From positions 64,001-128,000 of the forward strand of contig NMRA01000753.1 in assembly GCA_002633005.1 (NCBI GenBank): a stretch of 64,000 nucleotides of DNA, in the 5' to 3' direction. Each line of letters begins with the position of its first letter. Positions within the stretch are counted from its first letter, which is position 1. The stretch comes from Phoronis australis (lineage: Eukaryota > Phoronida > Phoronidae). Shown here in pieces: positions 58,490 through 64,000 of this stretch. The notes under the pieces are model-generated. The model did no database searches, was not told the DNA's origin, and saw only the letters and a program-made list of their open reading frames with translations. Both the position numbers and the translations under genes were made by a program.

Positions 58490-60410
58490 AACTTAACTGA
58501 CATTATGGAAGGGAAAAGTGTTTTTTTTAGATCAATCCCGAAGCGGAAATGAACCCACACCCTCCACAGTGACCTCCTACGTTCTACTGGCGAACATAAA
58601 CCCCACTCGTTGGTGTCACATTATATATTTTAAGCAAATTTAACCGGACCAGTCACCGGCCTTGATTTCAGCGTATGGCTGGCAAACAACGATGATAATT
58701 GACAATTTGTAATAAAAGCGCAAAAACACAGTGGGTTTTGTTGTTTTATGGCAAATAACCTCTCAAAATCCATTCCAGGCCCCAATAATTCAAAAAATGT
58801 GTTTGTAAGCCGCAAAATCTTTTATGTCCCTTGAGCCAAATCTAAAGCAATAACGGTCTGTCAGTTCTCCTCAAAAACAGAAATCGTATCTCATCTGAGT
58901 ACTTAGCAATATTAGTCCGATTTTATATCACATCTAAACAAAAATAAAAATAAAAAACGCGTGTTCATTGCCCTGTCCTATCGTTGGCAAACACTACATG
59001 GAAACCTAGACTGTGAAATACATCAGTACCTAAATTTGCACCGTTCTTGGTGTGGCTTGAAAGCTTTGGACGATCGTTTGAACCACACTCAAAAATCCAC
59101 GCTTCCGGCTCATGTGCATTGCTGCATTCTTAACGCGCCGATCCACCACAATGGCGATTTCGGCCGAACGTCTTCTCACCCAACTCGGGCCACTTAGCCT
59201 ACTAAGCAATCAATGTTCTTGTTCTTTTGTCCTTATGGTAACAATAATGTGCTAACATATGGTAGTATTTCATGTTTACAACACTGCGAAATCAGTGGCC
59301 GTTCAAAGGCACCCTTCATTTCACGCATTTCACAGTAACTGGTCGAAACTGAAACAGCAGTGTTTGCAAGAGAAAGATTGAGCAGCACATTTTTTTCTTA
59401 CTCGTATTAAACTGTTTTGCATGTTCTTTAAAAGAATCGGAATTTCGCCATACCAACAACATCTCGAAAACCAACGTTGTGGCCTTGAATTATTTCAGAC
59501 TGAAGAAAATAGTAGAAGATCAAGTTTACAGTATACTTGATGTTTGTTATGTCCTAATGAACTAGGCTAAAATACCAAACGTGACGTTATACAATTTGCC
59601 CGTTTGTTTCTAAATTCAGGCGCCCTAATAACACATTAGGAGCAGAATGTCATTACTAGAAATGATCTTTCTATACACTAATTCAATGTACTCAACGGCT
59701 TTTCACGTTAATTTGGAACATGTAATCCGCGTGTACTTTTTAGATTCAAATAAGAAAATATAACAAAGTCAAGCGTCTTCTTTCTACAAAGTTGCCGACG
59801 TTTCTCTTAGCATTTTCCTGGGCTGTGTCAAGCATAAACATAATATTTGCACCAGGGGTTGTTTTGTGATTTACAACTGAATGACTTTAATCGGTTGAAA
59901 TAGTTGAACTTTTATTGAATATTTTCATCGTTCTGGGTATTGAAATGTAATCAGCTTTCTCTTGAATGAGTCATCCGTCATTTTTTGCCGTCCTCCGTCT
60001 AAGGGTCGTCAGTCTGCATCGTGACTCATCGTTCTAAAATTGTTTATTAGTTTAAAGAAGATTTCACTCTTAACTACATTATACTGGAATTTTTTTGATA
60101 AATGTGTAAACAATGGAGTTATCTGAACAACACAGACGATTTACTGCATGCTACATATCTTCTTAAAATGTTATTCTTGTAACAGGTCGAAACATTCAAA
60201 AACAAATTTTAGTTCAGTCTATTGCACACCTGTAAACTGGGGTGACATACATTAACCTGCATTCAGAGCTACATTACATATTTACGTGCTGGTTATAAAA
60301 ATTAAAGCCCGTATATATGGCTAAGTTTCACCCGGAACTTTTTCTCCTTAATTGTACCTGTTTTATTACTAGTGCGTTTGATTATCGACCTTCTCCAAGA
60401 ACAAGTTCAT

Positions 60411-60521
60411 CTGGAACATTTCGTTCCACCTCCTGAAGTGGGGCAAACTGGAACATTTCATTCCACCTCCTGAAGTGGGGCAAACTGGAACATTTCGTTC
60501 CACCTCCTGAAGTGGGTCAAA
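60411..60521 (+). repeat. 37-bp tandem repeat, three copies
   Basis: Three nearly identical 37-bp units CTGGAACATTTCGTTCCACC then TCCTGAAGTGGGGCAAA. Each unit contains two small inverted repeats, GGAACATTTCGTTCC and CCACCTCCTGAAGTGG. Confidence 0.96.
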
Positions 60522-61314
60522 CTGGTGTCAGTTTGTCAAAATTGAACCACTTCTCGATTCCATTGGTAAACACGCGCGCCAGATAAAAACTCCCAGAATG
60601 CATTGTAACTCTACATTAACAGTTGATTACGCTGTAACAAAATGTGAAGCATTTTGAAACAAAATAAAAGTCGTTGACATAAATGTCGAGATTGCAAAGT
60701 ATTTTAATTTAAAGAATTCCAAATAGTCACCAAGTGTCATTGTAAAATGCACGTATCTTGATGTTATTTCGCTTAGACCCACATTGCTCATAATTTACTA
60801 TAGTTTATAAACCTCTAGAACAGTCCTCCTCCCTTGTCTGATCTCATTCTTTACAACGCCCAGACAAACGTAACCCATTGCTTTTCGACCTCTCCTCCGC
60901 TTTTTAATATATGTAAACATTGTATTTCACAGCTACGCCCTTCGTTTGCATTGTGAAATTATAATTTTTTTTCGTGCTTCGCATGGCCTGGTGCCTTATG
61001 ATCAAATAACAAGGTCACGTGATGACCCATCTTCAACCGTCACTCATCCATGCACTCGCATCAAGTGGCAAAAAGCTACTGCTAACTACGCATGCCATGT
61101 GTGCCAGGAAACGAAAACGGACAAACGACACAACTGATAGAAGTACGGAGACTGTAACCACTATGTCACTATGTACACACTTCCTAGTAACGAGGCGGTG
61201 TCAAAATATCCACTTCAAACTAGGCTCGACGGTCGATTTATTTACTAAACTTTGCGACTACCCAACATTTGATTTATGATGGCAACATAATATTCTCCTA
61301 TTCATGTGTGTGGG

Positions 61315-61381
61315 TATATATATATATATATATGTATGTTTGTTTGTTTGTATGTATGTATGTATGTATGTATGTACGTAT
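61315..61381 (+). repeat. (TA)n and (GTAT)n compound microsatellite
   Basis: A TA run passes into (GTTT)n and (GTAT)n. Frames open through it are simple-sequence artefacts. Confidence 0.95.
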
Positions 61382-61559
61382 GCAGTATGAATATCGTGCC
61401 ATAAGACAAACGTGGCGACTTGAGGTAGCACGCAACACAGTCAATGACAAGAGCAACGCGAAGCGTTGAAGTGCTCCCACGACTGTACCGCAAACGGTGT
61501 GCGTCTAGGGGTGTTTGTTTAGATGGCTAAGAATACACTGAACCCATCCAAAAATAAGG

Positions 61560-63120
61560 TGTCCTGGCACTCAAAATTATTTGCAAAATTCTATGAAAAT
61601 CTGTCAAAGAACTCCAAAGGTACAAAGACAAACGAAAAATAAAATACTGCCTGCCATTAGGAACCACAGCAGTAGTGGAATCCATCCATTTGCTGTCAAG
61701 TTATTAGGAATACAATTTCAAAATTTCAGAAACATCTTGCAAGGGGTTTAAGAGATACAGCCGTATATGCAAAAATGTCAAAAGGGGGGACCACAGTAGT
61801 TGGACCCGTTTGAAAATCGACGTTAGTCATGCTCTGGTCAGTAGCAACACATCGGCCAATTTTCATAATGATCCTCTTCACGGTTTGGCAGATACAGAAG
61901 CAAACGACAAAGGACAGACTAAAAAGTAATTAAAATGGCAACTATTTGGTGCAGAATATGTCGAATCCAACACAAAAAGAAAGATGCTGTCGTCTTCATA
62001 ATAATTCACGAAGAGGCATCAAGGAACTCTGAGTTATTAGGGAGCACAGCTGTAGTTGGATTGGTCTGAAACTGGCTGTCATCTGTTGGCATCCACATAG
62101 GTGCACATCTGCTAAATTTCAGAAAGATTTTGCACAACGTAAAGGAGATAAAGCCGTGGACGCAAAAATGAAATTGCTCACTAGGGGGCCAGAGTAGTTG
62201 AACACGCCCGAAAATCAACGTCAGCCTCGGTCTACTCGTCAGGAACACATCTCCAAATTATAATAGTGATCCTTCAAGCGTTTTGGTGGATGGTGAGGGT
62301 AATAAAAATTTTGAAAATGGTCGAGTGGTGCATATCGAATACGTCATATCCGCTCGAAAATGAGAAGGTGTCGTCATCTCCTTAATAGAAACCTATTTGC
62401 AAAAATACATGAAAATAAAAACAGACGCTGTACGTCGAATCTATCTGAAAACGGTAACTTGTGGACTAAATTAAATTTCATAAAAATCTGCCAAGGAGTT
62501 TCAAAGATACGGAGGACAACGAAAAAATAGAATTGCCACTAGGGTCACTAGGGGACGGATCCGTCTGAATGTCGTCGTCTTCCGTTGTCAACTTCTTTTA
62601 AATGCAATTGCTAAATTTAATAAAGATCCTGCAGAAGATTTAGGAGGTACAGCGATGGGCGCAAACAAAAAACAAAACTGCCACTAGGAGGTGCCACGGT
62701 AGCTCAAGTCGTCGGGAAATCATCGTCAGTCGCGCCGTCCTCTTCACAGTAGGAACATATTTCCAAATTTTCACAATACTCCTTAGATTGGTTTGACTGA
62801 CAGAGGGGCGGACGCCAAAAACAGTGGAAAACAGTAAAAATGGCTGCTAGGTGGCGCATAATCTGTCGAATCTATCCGAAATTCGCTATCCCAATAATAA
62901 AAACCGATCTGTCCAAGTTTATGAAAATCCGTTGAGAACCTTTGAAGATGCAGCGGCAAACTTAAAAAAAAACTAAAATTGCCATTAGGGCGCACACCGG
63001 TATTTGGATCCTTTTGGTTTTCTCATGCCGTCCCATCCATGAAAAGAACACGTGCAAAATTTCATGAACATACGCCAAAGGGTTTTGGAGATAAAGCAGC
63101 GGACGCCGGACGGACGCTGG
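61560..63120 (+). repeat. Eroded tandem array with a period of about 130-150 bp
   Basis: Variants of one block recur at about 61.61, 61.75, 61.88, 62.14, 62.50, 62.64, 62.79, 62.94 and 63.09 kb. The pattern is AAATTTCATGAAAATCTGCC, then a GGAGATAAAGC-like piece, then GGACGCAAA, then GCCACTAGGGGG. Spacings cluster around 130-150 bp, with some double steps. Units are strongly diverged. The wording resembles repeats widespread in marine invertebrate genomes. No coding potential seen. Confidence 0.65.
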
Positions 63121-63281
63121 AGGGATGGGGAAGATGGCGTAATGCGCCCACATATAAAGGTTTTCACCAATCTCATGTATTACTATACATGATTTTACAT
63201 AAGTTTGTTGAAGACCTTTTTATGCCACCACATATTTATATGTGGGCGCATTATGCCCTCTTCCCCGTCCTCCGGCGTCTC
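63102..63281. repeat. Large imperfect inverted repeat (possible element terminus)
   Basis: The arms 63102-63156 and 63237-63281 pair through CATATATGTGGGCGCATTA-type sequence, GGGGAAGA and GACGCCGGA, with an 11-bp gap in one arm. The 80-bp loop contains a smaller palindrome CATGTATTACTATACATG. A related GGTATTACTACATATGATTTT follows the right arm. Confidence 0.75.
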
Positions 63282-63311
63282 AGGTATTACTACATATGAT
63301 TTTTTGAGGAG

Positions 63312-63388
63312 GCAGTGTGGTCTAGCATGATAGGTGCCCGCCTTCTTTACTTGAGGTCGTGTGTTTGAGTGTCACTGGGCCACACTGC
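63312..63388 (+). repeat. tRNA-like element (tRNA pseudogene or SINE head)
   Basis: 77 bp closed by the perfect inverted ends GCAGTGTGG and CCACACTGC, like an extended acceptor stem. The A box TGGTCTAGCATGATAGG is good. A candidate anticodon stem CTTC/GAGG encloses TTTACTT (anticodon TAC, valine-like). The B box TGTTTGAGTGT is degenerate, so an active tRNA gene is unlikely. Confidence 0.5.
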
Positions 63389-64000
63389 TAGACCCTCGAG
63401 TTTCTAGCTTCTCAGCTCGGTTTTAATTATATGTTAATAAAGCACAAAAATAGTTTCCGGTGATCAGTGAATGGGCCCACATGCGCGGCCTGCGCACGTC
63501 TGGTGCAACGTGTACCAGACCGCTTGTAATTATTTTTTTATGTTTGATTTTCATCCCAAAGTAGCTACGTGTACTACTGGTATAACATGCAATCGGTCAC
63601 ACAAAAATAATTAGGCCTACCAAAAAGTTATTCTTCTATTTTTCCTTTGCTGATAACGTTTCTGGAAATAGTGGAAGCATTTTGTTTCATATCGGACACA
63701 CAGTACAAATAAAACAAATAACACCCTAAAAACACTGATTTTAAGAGTTGTTGAGAAATTTGACAAAGTAAAATTTCAATTGTTCACTAGATTGTGTGCT
63801 GAATATGCGTAAGTCAAGAACTAGCGTATTCATCAATTGTCTGCGTGTTTTATCATCACTCTTCCCCAATTGTGTTCTGGAATGCTCGTTTTTTGTGTGC
63901 CCTTTTGATTAAAAATAGATTCATCATTTATGACCTGCCTTTTACCTTCACACCTGTTATAGGACTAAAGATAAATTAGTCTCTAGCACAAGCAGTGCAA
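63389..64000. other. Right-edge non-coding stretch
   Basis: AT-rich with no exon recognised; TAGGCCTA occurs at 63612-63619. Confidence 0.5.

Larger units (their letters stand above)
56329..64000 (+). other. Start of INF2-like intron 6 (open to the right edge)
   Basis: After the donor at 56329 no acceptor followed by the expected next DID helix was found, so the intron appears to run beyond the window. It contains the tandem and inverted repeats from 58.3 to 63.4 kb. Confidence 0.7.

Overview
This is eukaryotic genomic DNA from an animal. Short exons with canonical GT..AG boundaries and matching phases are separated by introns of 3.5 to 10 kb. There are no long bacterial-style reading frames and no operons. 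The sequence is AT-rich and crowded with small transposon relics and tandem repeats. Both recognised genes align well with human proteins, which fits a marine invertebrate, perhaps an invertebrate deuterostome. The species cannot be fixed from the sequence alone. Runs of G or C containing N are small unresolved assembly spots.

Two protein-coding genes are supported. (1) A plus-strand formin of the inverted formin-2 (INF2) type covers the right-hand half. Five coding exons (31957-32429, 36603-36718, 41292-41451, 46515-46548, 56178-56328) join in frame and encode the Diaphanous inhibitory domain. A sixth, weaker candidate exon at 653-840 has the right splice phase to supply the N terminus. The FH1, FH2 and C-terminal regions are not seen and should lie beyond base 64000. 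(2) A complete minus-strand DPH3 gene (diphthamide biosynthesis zinc protein, 82 residues, three exons at 28138-28031, 24531-24457 and 17542-17477) sits left of the main formin exons. If the 653-840 exon is right, DPH3 is nested antisense inside the 31-kb first intron of the formin.

Layout: 0.65-0.84 kb candidate first exon; 1.2-1.5 kb TA-flanked MITE carrying a tRNA-like promoter; 8.8-9.5, 18.2-19.4 and 26.3-26.7 kb three related copies of one interspersed element; 13.4-13.8 kb 39-bp minisatellite; 16.2 kb small hAT-like MITE; 17.5-28.1 kb DPH3, whose two introns hold most of the mid-window repeats, including a 784-bp long-TIR element with a perfect 8-bp target duplication; 32-56 kb formin exons; 42.7, 49.8, 53.2, 58.3 and 60.4 kb tandem repeats; 61.5-63.4 kb an eroded repeat array, a large inverted repeat and a tRNA-like element.

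I found no CRISPR array, virus-like gene set or novel multi-gene system. The points most worth a second look are the nested gene arrangement, the CpG-depleted domain over DPH3, and two well-delimited non-autonomous elements with clear target duplications.
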